Assembly (NCBI RefSeq): GCF_001700505.1 | Contig: NZ_MAPV01000062.1 | Location: 1-57,984, forward strand | Length of the DNA stretch: 57,984 bases | Source of the DNA: Streptomyces mutomycini | Lineage (GTDB): Bacteria > Actinomycetota > Actinomycetes > Streptomycetales > Streptomycetaceae | Direction: 5' to 3' | Shown here: positions 17,828-26,329 of the stretch, in pieces | How positions within the stretch are numbered: position 1 is the first letter of the stretch | Layout of the letters: each line of letters opens with the position of its first letter | The notes under the pieces: generated by a model | Seen by the model: the letters and a program-made list of their open reading frames with translations, nothing else | Told to the model about the DNA's origin: nothing | Databases searched by the model: none | Translations under genes and position numbers: made by a program

Positions 17828-19075
17828 TCATTGGTTCGCTGTTCCGGCCGTACCCGCCGGACGCCACCCCCGGGCGCGCGCCCGGGAGAGGGCGAAGCCC
17901 GCCCACAGGACGGCGAGGACGCCGGCGGAGCCGAGAAGGACGAAGAGGGTGGCCCGGCCGGTGGCGCGCTCGGCGGCGGAGGTGTCGCGGACGGTCACGG
18001 GTTCCGCGGCACGCTCGGGTCCGCCCGCCGCGGCGGGATCGCCGAGGACCGTGGTGACGGCGGCGTAGGCGTCCAGCTGGGGGATGTCGGCGGGGTAGGC
18101 GGTGGTTGTCAGCCGGCGGACGACGTCGTCGGGCGAGTCGTCGGGGTGGGCGGCGCGGACGGCCGCGGCGGCCCCCGCGGCGTAGGCGGTGGCCACCGGG
18201 ACGCCGCCGCCGAGGTAGTGGCCGTCGCCGCGCGGGCCGCCGGAGACCACCCCGGCGCCGGGGGCGGCCAGGTCGATGCCGTCGGTGGGCAGCGAGCCGT
18301 CCGGGCGTGCGCCGCCGGGAAGCATGTCGGCGACGGAGAGGACGCCGGGTTCACCGGCCGGCCAGTAGGTGCGGGACGGCACCTCGTCGGTTCCGCCCCG
18401 GGACGGCGGGTCCGGGGCCGCCGCGGCGACCACGACGGCGCCCGCGCGGCGCGCCTCGGCCACCGCACCGCTCAGCGCCGGGTCCTTGCGGGGCAGGGCC
18501 ACCGCGACGGCGATCACTTCGGCCTGGGCCTCGGTCGCCTCGCGCAGCGCGTTCACGACCAGGGCCGTGTCCGCCTGCCCGCGCCGGTCGGTGCCGCGCA
18601 GGGCCAGGATCCGCGCGGCCGGGGCGACCCCGGCCAGACGTGGGCTGTTGCCGCCGGTCCCGGCGATCAGCCCGGCCAGGAACGTACCGTGCCCGACGCA
18701 GTCGTCACCGGCCGTGCCCGGGGCGGTGACCCGGCCGCCGAGCCCGGCCGCGTCCGGATCGACGCCGGTGCCGATCAGCGCGACGGTGACGCCCTCTCCG
18801 GTGCTGTGCCGGTGCAGCCGGTCCAGGTCGAGGCGCTGGCGCGACCAGTCCTGCTTCTTCGCCTTCTCACGCGAGGCGGGCGTACAGATCACCTCGGCGG
18901 CCTCGGGGTCGAGGGCGGAGGGCATGCCGGGCAGTTCCTGGCCCTTCTTCCCGTCGGCCGCGGGGGCCCGCGAGGGGGGCGCCGCCTGGGCCGGGACGGC
19001 CGTGGGCAGCATCAGTGCGGCGGCGAGGCCCGCACCGGACAGCAGCCGGGCGGCCCCGAGGGCGGGCGTCCTCAT
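17828..19075 (-). CDS. mycP: Mycosin-like protein (MycP), catalytic residues lost
   Basis: A 415-residue protein with a signal peptide (about 1-31), a subtilisin-like S8 domain (about 95-350), a Pro/Ala-containing linker and a C-terminal membrane helix (about 375-396), the layout of ESX mycosins. The start at 19075 overlaps the stop of the upstream EccA-like gene (ATGA), so the two are translationally coupled. The catalytic His is present (CVGHGTFLAG, His129). However, the Asp box reads VALIGTGVD (Gly102 instead of Asp), the oxyanion Asn box reads VVVAAAAPDP with no Asn, and the Ser box reads GGVPVATAYAAG (Pro or Val where GTS is expected). It should be proteolytically dead. Mycobacterial mycosins stabilise the ESX membrane complex independently of protease activity, so a structural role is the natural inference. 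Confidence 0.9.
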   Translation of the reverse strand: MRTPALGAARLLSGAGLAAALMLPTAVPAQAAPPSRAPAADGKKGQELPGMPSALDPEAAEVICTPASREKAKKQDWSRQRLDLDRLHRHSTGEGVTVALIGTGVDPDAAGLGGRVTAPGTAGDDCVGHGTFLAGLIAGTGGNSPRLAGVAPAARILALRGTDRRGQADTALVVNALREATEAQAEVIAVAVALPRKDPALSGAVAEARRAGAVVVAAAAPDPPSRGGTDEVPSRTYWPAGEPGVLSVADMLPGGARPDGSLPTDGIDLAAPGAGVVSGGPRGDGHYLGGGVPVATAYAAGAAAAVRAAHPDDSPDDVVRRLTTTAYPADIPQLDAYAAVTTVLGDPAAAGGPERAAEPVTVRDTSAAERATGRATLFVLLGSAGVLAVLWAGFALSRARARGWRPAGTAGTANQ

Positions 19076-22000
19076 CGGGGTGCCACCTTCGGTGCCGCGG
19101 CCGTGACGTCGGCGGGGAGGAGGACGCGCAGGTCGTCCAGGGTGGGCGCGGGCACCGCGCTGAGCCGTCCCGCCTGGCGGGTGACCATCGATTCGACCAC
19201 CTGACGGGCCAGCCGGGCGTTGCCGAAGGAGCGGTCCCTCGGCATCGCGTCGAAGTACTCCTTGAGCAGCGGGCCGGTGCCGGGTCCGCACTCGTACCCC
19301 ATGTTCGCGGCCTGCGCGCGCACGATGGTGACCAGTTCCTCCGAGGAGTAGTCGGCGAAGGCGATCCGGCGCGGGAAGCGTGAGGAGAGGCCCGGGTTGG
19401 AGCCGAGGAAGCGCTCCATCTCGTCGGTGTAGCCGGCGACGATCACGACCACCTCGTCGCGGTGGTCCTCCATCAGCTTCAGCAGCGTGTCCACCGCCTC
19501 CTGGCCGAAGTCGGCGCCGCCGCCGCGCGGGGTGAGGGTGTACGCCTCGTCGATGAACAGGACGCCGCCGCGGGCCCGTTCGAAGACCTCGCGGGTGAGC
19601 TGTGCGGTGTGCCCGATGTAGCGGCCGACCAGGTCGGCGCGGGCCGCCTCGACCAACTGGCCCCGGTCGAGGACCCCGAGCTGGGTGAGGACCTCCCCGT
19701 AGAGGCGGGCCACGGTGGTCTTGCCGGTACCGGGCGGGCCCGTGAAGACCAGGTGGTTGCTGAGCGAGGGGACCGGCAGCCCGGCCGCCGCACGGTGGCG
19801 GGCCGTGGTGATGAGGTTGACGAGGTCCGCGACCTCGCGCTTCACCCCGGCCAGGCCGATCATGTCGCCGAGGCGGGTCAGCGGGTCGTCGGCCGGTGCG
19901 GCGGTGTCGGTGGCCGCCGCCGCTGCGGTGGCGGAGACGTCGTCCGGCAGCAGCAGCCGGAGATCGCGCTCACTGACCTGGGGCTGCGCGGAGAGCCGGA
20001 CCGCCTGTCTGTCCACCATCTCCTCGAACACCCCGCGCGCCGCGCGGCCGTTGCCGAAGCCGGCGTCCCGTGGCATCGCGCCGAAGTGTGCGGCCAGAGC
20101 CTCCGCGGTGCCCTCGCCCAGCTCGTACTGGTGCTGGGTGCACATGCTCTCCATGATCGCGACCAGGTCGGGCACGGAGTAGTTCTCGAACTCTACGGTC
20201 CGCGAGAAGCGGGAGGCGAGGCCCGGGTTGGAGGCGAGGAAGGAGTCCATCTCGCGGGAGTAGCCGGCCGCGACCACCACCACGTCGTCACGGTGGTCCT
20301 CCATCAGCTTCAGCAGCGTGTCCACGGCCTCACGGCCGAAGTCGGCTCCGCCGTTGCCGCTGTCGGAGGTGAGGGTGTACGCCTCGTCGACGAACAGCAC
20401 GCCACCGAGTGCCCGTTGGAAGGTCTCGGTGGTCTTGATCGCGGTGCCGCCGACGACCTGGGCGACCAGGTCGGCGCGCGAGACCTCCACCAGGTGCCCG
20501 CTGCGCAGGGAGCCCAGCTCGGCCAGGATCGCGCCGAAGAGGCGGGCGACGGTGGTCTTGCCGGTGCCGGGCGGGCCGGCGAAGATCAGATGTCTGCTCA
20601 TCGGCGGCGCGGACATGCCGAGCTGTTCGCGGCGCTGGGCGAGCTGGGTCAGGTTGACCAGGGTACGCACCTGCTGCTTGACGTTCTCCAGGCCGATCAG
20701 CGCGTTGAGGGCGCCGAGCGGGCCGTCCGCGCGGTCCGGCGGGGGCGCGTCCGCGGCGCCGGAGCCGGCCGGGTCGGTGTTCTCGGCGCTGCCGGTGCCC
20801 CAGGCGTCCCGCTTGCCGTTGCCCACGCTGTTCAGGCCGTCCACGGCGAGCCGTTCGCCGGGCGCGGTCTGCACCAGGCCGGCGCCCTCGTTCTCCCGGG
20901 CGTGGCAGTTGACGAGCGAGACCGGCGCGGTGGACTCCACCCGGAAGCCGTCCTGCGCACCACCGGTGGCCTCGCATCCGCTGAGCGAGGCGAGCGCGCC
21001 CTCACGGATCAGGTAGCCGTGACCCTTGGGGGCGTGCACGGCAGTGCGGTTGGCCGTCAGTTCGCCGCCCGCGGCGACCACCACACCCTCCTCGCCGGAT
21101 ATCTCGACGCGGAAGTCGCGGACGGTGACGTTGCCGCCGTCCTCCACGATCAGACCGCTGGTGGCCGTGTCGGAGACACCGCCACCGGCCACGTAGAGGG
21201 TGCTGCCGGAGGCCACGCGTACACCCGCGCCCTTCGGCCGCACGATCTCGCAGTCCTCGACGCGGCCCCTGGCGTCCCTGCCGGCGGCGATGCCGTCGCC
21301 GTTCGGCTCCACCAGCCGGGCCCGGCGCAGCAGCGGGTTGGCACCGGCGAGGATCGCGACCGCGGGCGAGCCGCCGATCACCTCCAGGCGGTCCAGTTCC
21401 GCCGCCGAGTCCTCCTCCAGGAGCAGCCCGGCCCCGTCGCAGTCACGGATGGTCAGGCCGGTCAGCGCCGGGGAGGCGGCCCCGGCGACCCGCAGCGCCG
21501 CACCCTGCGCGCCGTCCACCCAGCAGTCCTCGAAGGTGCCGCGCGCCCGGTCGGTGACCAGGACGCCGTGGCCGCGGGCGCGCGAGACACGGCAGCGGCG
21601 CAGCACCGGGTCGGTGCCCCCGGCCAGTGCGATCCCGTTCCCGGAGGCGCCGGTGACGCGGACGTCCTCCAGCGTCGTACGGCCCGAACTGCTCAGGTGC
21701 ACGCCCGTGCTGGTGTCGTGCACCACGGTGCGGACCACCGAGACGGCGCAGTTCCCTTCCAGGGCGATGGAGGGCTTGTCGGTGGAGGAGATGTCGCAGT
21801 CCTCGACGCTGCCGCGGGTCTCGCCGTTGGCGAGCAGGCCGTTGCCGCGGGCGTCGCGCACCGTGCAGTCACGCATGCGCGCCTCGCCCTGCTCGGCGAG
21901 GACCAGGCCGCTGGTGCCCAGGTGTTCGAGCGTGCAGGACTCCACGGTGGTGGGCGTCGTGGAGGTCACCACGATGCCCGCGCCCTGCGGGTTGCTCACC

Positions 22001-22383
22001 CGGCAGTCCCGCAGTGCGAGGGAACCCGTCCCGCCGGCGAGCATCGCGGTCCATGCGGCGCCGATGACCTCGCAGCCGTCGAACGCGGCCTGCCCGCGCC
22101 GTACGTCCACGGCCGGGAGCTCGGCGTCGCCACCCCGCAGGGTCAGCTCCGAGAGCATCACGGCGTCGGCACGCAGCGCGACCACGCTGCCCGTGCGCGG
22201 CCGGATCTCCACCGTGCCGCGGCCTTCGGCGGCGGTGAGGGTGACCCTGGTGTGGATCACCAGGTTCTCGGCGTACGTCCCGGGCCGGACGCTGATGAGC
22301 GCCCCCGTGCGGGCTGCGGCGAGTGCCTCACCGATCGTCGAATAGCGGTCCGCGGGGCCGACCGACAGTACCTGGCGCGACAC
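19072..22383 (-). CDS. EccA-like protein: beta-helix plus two AAA+ ATPase domains
   Basis: A 1,103-residue cytoplasmic protein. Residues about 1-520 form a right-handed parallel beta-helix made of some 20 short repeats, each pairing a polar turn with a hydrophobic strand (patterns such as SVEDCDIS and LALRDCRVS). Two CbxX/CfqX-type AAA+ modules follow. Walker A GPPGTGKTT is near 602 and 880, Walker B FVDEAY and FIDEAY, with the TLTSDS or TLTPRG continuation typical of EccA/CbxX. Mycobacterial EccA has a TPR N-terminus and a single AAA+ module, so the fold in front and the duplication are different. Likely role: remodelling or chaperoning ESX substrates in the cytoplasm. GTG start at 22383 with a perfect AAGGAGG. 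It is coupled to mycP downstream. Confidence 0.9.
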   Translation of the reverse strand: MSRQVLSVGPADRYSTIGEALAAARTGALISVRPGTYAENLVIHTRVTLTAAEGRGTVEIRPRTGSVVALRADAVMLSELTLRGGDAELPAVDVRRGQAAFDGCEVIGAAWTAMLAGGTGSLALRDCRVSNPQGAGIVVTSTTPTTVESCTLEHLGTSGLVLAEQGEARMRDCTVRDARGNGLLANGETRGSVEDCDISSTDKPSIALEGNCAVSVVRTVVHDTSTGVHLSSSGRTTLEDVRVTGASGNGIALAGGTDPVLRRCRVSRARGHGVLVTDRARGTFEDCWVDGAQGAALRVAGAASPALTGLTIRDCDGAGLLLEEDSAAELDRLEVIGGSPAVAILAGANPLLRRARLVEPNGDGIAAGRDARGRVEDCEIVRPKGAGVRVASGSTLYVAGGGVSDTATSGLIVEDGGNVTVRDFRVEISGEEGVVVAAGGELTANRTAVHAPKGHGYLIREGALASLSGCEATGGAQDGFRVESTAPVSLVNCHARENEGAGLVQTAPGERLAVDGLNSVGNGKRDAWGTGSAENTDPAGSGAADAPPPDRADGPLGALNALIGLENVKQQVRTLVNLTQLAQRREQLGMSAPPMSRHLIFAGPPGTGKTTVARLFGAILAELGSLRSGHLVEVSRADLVAQVVGGTAIKTTETFQRALGGVLFVDEAYTLTSDSGNGGADFGREAVDTLLKLMEDHRDDVVVVAAGYSREMDSFLASNPGLASRFSRTVEFENYSVPDLVAIMESMCTQHQYELGEGTAEALAAHFGAMPRDAGFGNGRAARGVFEEMVDRQAVRLSAQPQVSERDLRLLLPDDVSATAAAAATDTAAPADDPLTRLGDMIGLAGVKREVADLVNLITTARHRAAAGLPVPSLSNHLVFTGPPGTGKTTVARLYGEVLTQLGVLDRGQLVEAARADLVGRYIGHTAQLTREVFERARGGVLFIDEAYTLTPRGGGADFGQEAVDTLLKLMEDHRDEVVVIVAGYTDEMERFLGSNPGLSSRFPRRIAFADYSSEELVTIVRAQAANMGYECGPGTGPLLKEYFDAMPRDRSFGNARLARQVVESMVTRQAGRLSAVPAPTLDDLRVLLPADVTAAAPKVAPR

Positions 22384-22532
22384 GCACCAACCTCCTTGCT
22401 ACGACGGCGTCTGCAAACGGACGCCCCCGTTCGCCGGGGGCGCGTGTCGGCGAGCCGACGATGTCATCATGCCTCGTCCCCGGGGGCGCGAGGGGTTTTG
22501 GGAGCGGCGCTCCCGGCGTCGGGGCGTTGCGG

Positions 22533-23747
22533 TCAGGTGCTCCACTTCTGGGCGGCGTTGCCAGAGCAGTGCAGCAACTGCAGCGATGCCCCGCTGTTCC
22601 GGTTGGCGCCCGCGATGTCGACGCACATGCCGACGACGGTGTTGACCAGATCGTGGGCGCCGTTCAGAGCGAACTTCTGGGCGGCGTTGCCGTTGCACCA
22701 GGCGATCTGGATGGGGGTGCCGTCGCTGAAGTTCGCGTTGGCCACGTCCAGGCACTTGCCCTGGATGCGGATGGTGCCGTCGGAGGCGAACTGCCACTTC
22801 TGCGCGGGGGCGCCGTTGCAGTCCCACACGTGCAGTGCCTTGCCGTCGCTGAAGTCGTGGCCCGGTACGTCGATGCAACGGCCAGAGAGATGACTGCGGA
22901 AGGAGACGGGGCCGCTGAGGGTGACGGCCGGAGCGGCCTTCGCCGGCTGCTTCCTGGCGCCGTCGGGCTTCTGCTCCTCGCTCTCCTTCTTCGGCCGGTC
23001 CTCCGGTTCGGCGGCCTTCTTCGGCACGTCCTTCGACTTGTCCGGCGCCGGGGCCTTCTGCACCGGCTTCTCGGGCGCCGGCGCTTCGGTGTTCTTCTTC
23101 TTCTTTTCGGCAGCCGGGGAACCGGATGTCTCGGCCGGGGTCACCGCGAAATCACCCGGCGCCTCCTGCCCACTCCCGTCGAGCACGGTCCCTGCCGCGG
23201 CCACCGACGGCTGCTCGGGGCCCTTGTCGTCGTTCCCGACGAGTATCAGGAACGGCACCGACACGAGCAGTGCCCCGGCGACCGCCGCCCCGGCCAGTAC
23301 CGCCTTGCCGGGCCTGCCCACCGGCCCGGCCTCGTGCTCCGGCCTGCCGATCGCGGTCGCGGTCATGGTCCGTACGAGCGCGGGAAGCCGGCTCTGCGCG
23401 GCGGCGGCGGCGCCGGGGTCGGCCTCGGGTTCGGTCCGGGCGCCCGGACCGGCCTGGGGCCCGGCAGTCCCGCCCTCTGCGGGTTCCTTCCCGGCCTCGG
23501 GTGTCTTCCCGGCCGCTCCGGATTCCTCCGCGGCCTCCGGGGCCTGTGTGCCGGCCTTTCCTGCGGCCGTCCCCGTCCTCACCTCTGCGGGCTCGGATCC
23601 GGGCTCGGCGGGGGTGGCGGGTGCCGTGGCACTCCCGGGCGCGGTCGTGGTGCCGGGTGCGGTGCTCGCAGCCGGCTCCTCGCCCCCGGATGTGGACTCG
23701 ACGCGCGCCTTCGAGGAGGCGGGGGGTTGCTGGGACGAACTCGTCAC
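22533..23747 (-). CDS. Membrane-anchored ricin-type (beta-trefoil) lectin protein
   Basis: A 404-residue protein with a long Ala/Pro/Glu-rich cytoplasmic N-terminus (1-145), one membrane helix (about 149-171, VLAGAAVAGALLVSVPFLIL), a Lys/Glu/Pro-rich stalk (about 190-270) and a C-terminal ricin B-type trefoil (about 274-404). Three sugar-site repeats end AQKWQF, AQKFAL and AQKWST, and paired cysteines are present. The topology puts the lectin outside the cell. The start is a GTG at 23747 with GGGAGG upstream, overlapping the stop of the preceding gene (GTGA); the longer frame is rejected. The helix and stalk resemble those of the divergent bulb-lectin gene at 25068. Location beside eccA/mycP suggests an ESX-linked or wall-binding function; the ligand is unknown. 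Confidence 0.87.
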   Translation of the reverse strand: MTSSSQQPPASSKARVESTSGGEEPAASTAPGTTTAPGSATAPATPAEPGSEPAEVRTGTAAGKAGTQAPEAAEESGAAGKTPEAGKEPAEGGTAGPQAGPGARTEPEADPGAAAAAQSRLPALVRTMTATAIGRPEHEAGPVGRPGKAVLAGAAVAGALLVSVPFLILVGNDDKGPEQPSVAAAGTVLDGSGQEAPGDFAVTPAETSGSPAAEKKKKNTEAPAPEKPVQKAPAPDKSKDVPKKAAEPEDRPKKESEEQKPDGARKQPAKAAPAVTLSGPVSFRSHLSGRCIDVPGHDFSDGKALHVWDCNGAPAQKWQFASDGTIRIQGKCLDVANANFSDGTPIQIAWCNGNAAQKFALNGAHDLVNTVVGMCVDIAGANRNSGASLQLLHCSGNAAQKWST

Positions 23748-24544
23748 GGGGTCCTCCCGGTGGTGTGGGGCCTGTGTTCGGGTGAGCTGTCGGTCCGGAC
23801 CGCGGCCGGGGCCGCCGACGTGGCCCCGGCAGGACCCGCGGTACCGGCGCCGGGGCCGTACTCCGCCGCGGACGCCCATGCGTCGCCCGCCGGGCCGGGA
23901 AGGCCGTCCGCCGGGACGAGCAGCGGGGCCGCGGCGCCTGCGTTGACCATCAGCATGGTGCCGGCACCCTCCAGTGAGCGGGCCAGTTCCCGTACCGGCA
24001 GGGTGTCATGGTGAAGTGCCGCCGACATGAACTCGTGTGCGGGCGAGGTGAACAACAGGACCACCGGCGCCCCGTCCAGCCCGGCGGCCGTGAGCGGCCC
24101 GCCGTCCGGTCCGCGGACCACGGTGACGTCCGCCTCCGCGAGCGCCGCGAGTGCCGCTTCCACCGAGCCGTAGCCGGTGGCGGCCCGCTGCGCCGCAGCG
24201 TCCACCGGGTCGGTGGGGTCCGGCCAGCCGAGCATGCGCGCCGAGGGCCGGTACGCCGGATTGGCGCGGTACTCCCCCACGCTCCCGCTCTCGTCCGACT
24301 GCCACTCCCCCAGCACCGCCCACTCGGCCGGCGTCCGTTCCTCGGTCCACTCCGGGTCCACCACCCCGACCCAGTGCCCCGGCGCCCTGCGGGCTGCGGC
24401 CTTCACGGCCTCGGGTACCTCGGGGATGTAGGAGGCGACGGTGTCACCGGTGACGGGCGCCTCGGGTTCGGCGAGCGGATCCGAGGCTTCGGGCATGACC
24501 AACGGGGCGCCGTTCGCGCCCTCTTGTCGCTCTCCGGGCCGCAT
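23744..24544 (-). CDS. Type VII secretion system-associated protein, SseB-like domain
   Basis: A 266-residue soluble protein. The N-terminal half includes a conserved region of Streptomyces T7SS-associated proteins (GHWVGVVDPEWT near 60, then GEYRANPAYRPS and LGWPDPTDPVDAA). The second half resembles an SseB N-terminal domain: a sheet segment PVVLLFTSP, then VRELARSLEGAGTMLMVNAG and PLLVPADG. The start ATG at 24544 (MRPGERQEG) has a GGTGGAG upstream; an earlier in-frame ATG at 24595 and the open frame to 24793 lack one. The Ala/Thr-rich C-terminus overlaps the lectin gene start. Co-transcription with the ricin-type lectin and its place in the locus tie it to ESX, but no catalytic role is seen. 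Confidence 0.8.
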   Translation of the reverse strand: MRPGERQEGANGAPLVMPEASDPLAEPEAPVTGDTVASYIPEVPEAVKAAARRAPGHWVGVVDPEWTEERTPAEWAVLGEWQSDESGSVGEYRANPAYRPSARMLGWPDPTDPVDAAAQRAATGYGSVEAALAALAEADVTVVRGPDGGPLTAAGLDGAPVVLLFTSPAHEFMSAALHHDTLPVRELARSLEGAGTMLMVNAGAAAPLLVPADGLPGPAGDAWASAAEYGPGAGTAGPAGATSAAPAAVRTDSSPEHRPHTTGRTP

Positions 24545-25067
24545 CTCCACCTGAACTCTTGGGTCTGTACGAATTCTCGGGTGCTGAAACGCCATGCGCG
24601 CACGCCGACATTGATCAGATCGGGGAGCCAACAGGATGTCATACGACTTCTGTCCATGGGAGTTCGGAGGGGGTCCGTTTGGATCGCTGATGTGCCCGTT
24701 TACTGTCCGAATGGAGAACTTTCCGGGAGCAGTGAGGCACAGGAGGACAAAGTGAAGGGAGTGTCCGAGGGAGGGAGCGGCCCTTGCCCCCACGACGGGC
24801 TACGTTGTGTACGCCATCGGCCTCTTCGGCGTGCAGCGCCTCACGGTCCGGACGTCCGGACCGGGGCCGCACGGCAGTACCTCACAGCTCGGAAAGGCGT
24901 CGGACCAGCGGCCGCCACCGCGCCGGGGCACCCGGAATTCGACGGCGAGGACCGGGGCGACCCGACCCCCTCGGTGCGAGATCCGCCAACGCCTGCAGGG
25001 CTCGCAGGTGTTCATCCGGCCCCACCGCTGCCCACCGACAGCTCCGCCACCGTGAAGGAGTAATCGC
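24545..25067. promoter_or_regulatory. Divergent non-coding region between the two lectin units
   Basis: A 523-base spacer separating the minus-strand SseB-like/ricin-lectin pair from the plus-strand bulb-lectin gene. The stretch 24590-24760 is clearly lower in GC than its surroundings and should contain the promoters. An AGGAGG followed by a GTG frame at 24762 could encode about 100 residues, but its third-base composition is not that of a real gene here. No inverted repeat strong enough to call an operator was found. Confidence 0.45.
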
Positions 25068-26057
25068 ATGCCCTCCCAGCACCCAGCCCCCGACGCGAAC
25101 ACGACGGCGGCCGCCGCCCCCGACGTGAAGGAGGCCGGGTCCCAGCCCCCGTCACCTGCGCCGGCCGAGGAGACGCCGGTGGCCTCCGCGGCCAAGCCCG
25201 AGGCGGAGTCCGGCACCGCCCCTGCCGGAGACGCCCCTGCCGGAGAGCGCCCTGCCGGAGACACCGCAGCCGCCCCGCCCGCGGCTGCGACGACGACCGC
25301 CGAGGCACCCGAGGAGGGCATCGGCGTGGCGGCGGCAGCCGCGACGGCGCCGGGCACCAGTACCGCCACCGGAGTCAACGCCGGACGTCCCCGCACCCCG
25401 GTCCTGGCGGGAGCCGCCTTCCTGGGCGCAGCCTTGATCGCCATACCCCTGCTGCTGGTCGGAAGCGCGAACGACAAGGAACACGACACCTCTGCCATGA
25501 GGCCGGCAGCGGAGGGGGCCGACACCGTACTCAACCCGGGCTCCGCCCCCGCGAGTCTCGGGGACTACGTGGCCGGGAAGCCCAGCGCCTCCCCGAGCAA
25601 GGAGAAGCCGAAGGCGGTGGAGACCCCCAAGGCAGTCGTGCCCCCGCCCGTCGCCCCCGCTCCGAAGCCGACGCCCAGCCCGTCCACGAAGAAGGCCACG
25701 GCCAAGCCGAAGCCCAAGCCGGCCCCGAAGCCCAGCTGGAGCACGGTGACCGTCTCCGCGCCCAGCGTCCTGGAGGTCAACCAGGCCTGGACGACCAACC
25801 GCATCAAGATGGTCATGCAGACCGACGGCAACCTCGTGGTCCTCAACGAGCACGGCAAGCCGATCTGGGCGGCCATGACCTTCGGCCCCAACCACCGGGC
25901 GATCTTCCAGCCCGACGGCAACCTCGTCATCCACAACGGCGACGACCGCCCGATCTGGGCCTCCAAGACCCACGACTACGCCGGCGCCCAGCTGGTCTTC
26001 CGGGCCGACTCCAAGGTGGTCATCGTGCACAACGGCCGGGTCGTCTGGTCGACCTGA
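25068..26057 (+). CDS. Membrane-anchored bulb-type (mannose-specific) lectin protein
   Basis: A 329-residue protein with an Ala/Pro/Glu-rich cytoplasmic N-terminus (1-108), one membrane helix (about 111-132, VLAGAAFLGAALIAIPLLLVG), a Lys/Pro stalk (about 170-222) and a C-terminal B-lectin domain (about 225-329). Two copies of the bulb-lectin sugar-site pattern Q-x-D-G-N-L-V-x are visible (QTDGNLVVLNEHG and QPDGNLVIHNGDD), each followed by PIWA, with a third degenerate copy near the end. The start ATG has GAAGGAG 7 bases upstream. Its membrane and juxtamembrane region matches that of the ricin-type gene (VLAGAA, GTVL/DTVL and GD landmarks), so the two are paralogues with different heads. Extracellular glycan binding near the ESX complex is inferred. 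Confidence 0.87.
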   Translation: MPSQHPAPDANTTAAAAPDVKEAGSQPPSPAPAEETPVASAAKPEAESGTAPAGDAPAGERPAGDTAAAPPAAATTTAEAPEEGIGVAAAAATAPGTSTATGVNAGRPRTPVLAGAAFLGAALIAIPLLLVGSANDKEHDTSAMRPAAEGADTVLNPGSAPASLGDYVAGKPSASPSKEKPKAVETPKAVVPPPVAPAPKPTPSPSTKKATAKPKPKPAPKPSWSTVTVSAPSVLEVNQAWTTNRIKMVMQTDGNLVVLNEHGKPIWAAMTFGPNHRAIFQPDGNLVIHNGDDRPIWASKTHDYAGAQLVFRADSKVVIVHNGRVVWST

Positions 26058-26077
26058 CATCGAGGGGCGGTGCGCCG

Positions 26078-26098
26078 GACCGCCTCCGGGGGGCGGTC
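26078..26098 (+). terminator. Short hairpin after the bulb-lectin gene
   Basis: Arms GACCGCC (26078-26084) and GGCGGTC (26092-26098) with a 7-base loop, 20 bases after the stop codon. The stem is short and there is no T-tract, so it is a weak terminator candidate. Confidence 0.4.
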
Positions 26099-26252
26099 AC
26101 GTCCCCTCATGGCCACCGGATCAGCGAGCGGGCACCGTACGTCCGCCCGGGGGGGGTGCTTCCGGAAGTCCACGGTCCCGCCGGAAGGGAGAGTGGCGGA
26201 CCGATGCCGTCCGGTCGCCACACGAGTGCTCCATCTTTCTGACGGCTCGACC

Positions 26253-26284
26253 TTGACACCGGCGCCCACGAGTGGTGGTTTAGA
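26253..26284 (+). promoter_or_regulatory. Promoter candidate of the GH84 gene
   Basis: A perfect TTGACA -35 at 26253-26258 is followed after 17-20 bases by the T-rich TGGTTTAGA, which supplies an imperfect -10. The -10 zone lies inside the DasR-like operator, a position suited to repression. Distance to the GTG start is about 50 bases. Confidence 0.55.
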
Positions 26285-26289
26285 CCACT
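26274..26289 (+). promoter_or_regulatory. DasR-responsive element (dre-like operator)
   Basis: The 16-mer GGTGGTTTAGACCACT differs from the known dre palindrome (core TGGTCTAGACCA) at one core position. DasR is the GntR-family regulator of N-acetylglucosamine and chitin use in Streptomyces. The site overlaps the likely -10 region 41 bases upstream of a beta-N-acetylglucosaminidase gene, which agrees with its known regulon. Confidence 0.8.
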
Positions 26290-26329
26290 CCAGCACCTGA
26301 ATGTGGCAGTCCACTTCCGTGGAGGCGCA

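Noticed and set aside
19462..22893. A 1,143-residue plus-strand frame opposite the EccA-like gene
   Set aside because: It is antisense to two clear AAA+ domains, with no recognisable domain of its own.
24762..25063. GTG frame of about 100 codons with an AGGAGG site upstream of the bulb-lectin gene
   Set aside because: Third codon positions are not enriched in G/C as in real genes here, the translation is low complexity, and the stop runs into the next ribosome-binding site.
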